Shown here: positions 62,964-64,000 of the stretch, in pieces
How positions within the stretch are numbered: the stretch's first letter is position 1
How the letters are laid out: each line of letters starts with the position of its first letter
From: Frigidibacter sp.
Lineage (GTDB): Bacteria > Pseudomonadota > Alphaproteobacteria > Rhodobacterales > Rhodobacteraceae
DNA length: 64,000 nucleotides
NCBI RefSeq assembly: GCF_030695035.1
Contig: NZ_JAUYTT010000005.1
Location: 257,012 to 321,011, forward strand
Reading direction: 5' to 3'
Translations under genes and position numbers: made by a program
Notes under the pieces: generated by a model
What the model was told of the DNA's origin: nothing
What the model saw: only the letters and a program-made list of their open reading frames with translations
The model's database searches: none

Positions 62964-64000
62964 CCCCAGCAGTTGGCGGGCACGCGCCAGAGGGTGATGG
63001 TCTTGCCTTGCCATGTGCCGCGGGCGGGGGTGATGGTTTGCAGCGGGGCGGCGGCGCAGTCGGGTGCGCCGTCCATGCTGACCAGCAGCACGTCGCCCGG
63101 CAGGCCCGGCTCCAGCGGGAATTTCAGCGCGTAGTGATGCTGGGGGCGGCCGGGTTGCGGCTCTGCCCGGTAGGTGAGGCCTGCCTCGCGGCCGGTGTAG
63201 AAGAGGTCGGCGAGGATGTCGCGGTTGCGGGCGACGACGGTTTGCAGGTTTTCGGATTGCGCCTCGGCGATGATCTGGTGCGAGAGCTCTGACTGGCCGA
63301 TCTGGCGGGCGAGGAGGAGGTCGTCGGGGTCGCCCAAGGTCAGCCGGTCGGCGAAGATCGCGGCGAGGGGCAGGGCGAGGCAGAGCGCACCGTTGACCGC
63401 GAAGGAGATGCCCAGCCAGGCGCGGGCGCGGGCCAGCAGCCACGGCACCACGGCGAGCGTGCCGGCGAGGTAGGCGGAGGCGGCCCAGTTGGCATAGGCA
63501 TCGGACAGGAAGGCCTGCACGGTGACGACGGCGAGCGCGGGCAGGGTGAAGGCCAGCAGCAAAGGGACTGGCGCGCCGGTGCGGCGGCGGAGGGTGGAGA
63601 CGGTCAGCGCGCAGAGTCCGCCGAACAGCACCGGGCCGAAGACGGCGAATTGCGCGGCGAGGAAGGCGGCGGGGCCGGCCAGCGACAGCTCTATCCGCGC
63701 GGCGGGGTCGCGGACCCAGTCGGCATTGTCGAGCGTGTGTTCCAGCGTCGAGAAGCCGTTGGCCATGTTCCACAGGATGTTCGGCGCGACGGTGGCGGCG
63801 AAGGCGAGGAGGGCGAGCAGCGCGAGGGCCGGTTTCACGCGTGCGGCGGGGGAGAGCAGCGGGGCGAGGACGGCGCCGATCAGGAAATATATGGCTGCGT
63901 ATTTGGCGAGGATGGCGAGGCCGAGGCAGAGGCCTGCGGCGATTGCTGTGGTGGCGCGGGGGCGTTCGGCCGTTTGCAGCCACAGCAGCAGGGCGGCGGC
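62960..64000 (-). CDS. Polytopic membrane glycosyltransferase (ArnT/PMT family 39/83), 5' end beyond window
   Basis: At least 347 residues are encoded; the open frame runs through the right edge, and the GTG at 63838 is internal. Many hydrophobic helices and the stretches GLCLGLAILAKYAAIYFLIG, APNILWNMANGFSTLEHTL and a C-terminal soluble periplasmic tail match GT-C sugar transferases that use polyprenyl-phosphate sugars. Its catalytic first loop would be outside the window. Acceptor unknown (lipid A, protein or glycan). Confidence 0.85.
   Translation of the reverse strand, partial: AAALLLWLQTAERPRATTAIAAGLCLGLAILAKYAAIYFLIGAVLAPLLSPAARVKPALALLALLAFAATVAPNILWNMANGFSTLEHTLDNADWVRDPAARIELSLAGPAAFLAAQFAVFGPVLFGGLCALTVSTLRRRTGAPVPLLLAFTLPALAVVTVQAFLSDAYANWAASAYLAGTLAVVPWLLARARAWLGISFAVNGALCLALPLAAIFADRLTLGDPDDLLLARQIGQSELSHQIIAEAQSENLQTVVARNRDILADLFYTGREAGLTYRAEPQPGRPQHHYALKFPLEPGLPGDVLLVSMDGAPDCAAAPLQTITPARGTWQGKTITLWRVPANCWG

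Noticed and set aside
1-64000. CRISPR arrays, insertion sequences, phage genes, rRNA
   Set aside because: No regularly spaced direct repeats, transposase motifs, phage structural genes or rRNA sequence were seen in the window.

Overview
The window is about 64 kb of GC-rich chromosomal DNA. Gene content points to an alphaproteobacterium of the Rhodobacter/Paracoccus group (Rhodobacteraceae): dense ATGA-overlapping operons, many ABC and TRAP uptake systems, Tat-type L,D-transpeptidases, mitofilin and HemY-like proteins beside hemD and tsaD, and a RegA-era style of short intergenic spaces. This is inference from gene content, not from a marker-gene comparison. No insertion sequence, prophage, CRISPR array or rRNA operon was seen. 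One tRNA gene (Thr, anticodon CGT) is present.

Region 1 (1-8330) is a carbohydrate/polyol uptake operon on the minus strand: binding protein, two permeases, a 101-residue membrane protein, two ATPases and a fused DhaK-DhaL dihydroxyacetone kinase (cut by the window edge). A divergent LacI-family regulator lies beyond two near-identical 16-bp palindromes that look like its operators. Region 2 (9023-17485) is an accessory catabolic locus: a CodA-like amidohydrolase with altered active-site residues, a PuuE/CE4-like deacetylase, a Pot-type ABC importer, a LysR regulator and, divergently, a BtpA-like TIM barrel overlapping an odd phosphoribosyltransferase-like protein. This is the best candidate for an undescribed pathway, probably for an N-heterocycle or nucleobase-like compound. 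Region 3 (17428-24536) is a His/Gln-type amino-acid ABC importer with an M20 amidohydrolase and a GntR regulator, divergent from a gamma-family PLP enzyme and a homocysteine S-methyltransferase, suggesting use of an N-acylated or sulfur-containing amino acid.

Region 4 (24603-37739) is mostly housekeeping: SCP2 protein, argG, threonine ammonia-lyase, an HPt protein divergent from a response-regulator/PP2C phosphatase, a NUDIX protein, hslO, a CoA-type NUDIX, CCA-adding enzyme, a pair of ABC exporters and a TrmA/RlmD-type RNA methyltransferase. Region 5 (37830-49389) holds two L,D-transpeptidases around a CAP-domain lipoprotein, a 60-residue secreted/membrane peptide, hemH, otsB-otsA, a BioC/NDUFAF5-like protein head-to-head with a ComF protein, grxC, a MarR regulator, ubiG, a proline iminopeptidase, tRNA-Thr and rsgA.

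Region 6 (49488-56266) is a two-component system (DctB-like kinase, NtrC/DctD-like regulator whose GAFTGA loop reads GAFPGA) followed by a TAXI-type TRAP binding protein and a fused TRAP permease, with a good inverted repeat in the presumed target promoter. Region 7 (56365-64000) carries a HemY-like TPR protein with a zinc ribbon, a mitofilin-like protein and hemD on one strand, and tsaD (with an unusual AT-rich in-frame insert), gpsA, a YciI-like protein and an EVE-domain protein on the other, ending in a truncated membrane glycosyltransferase.
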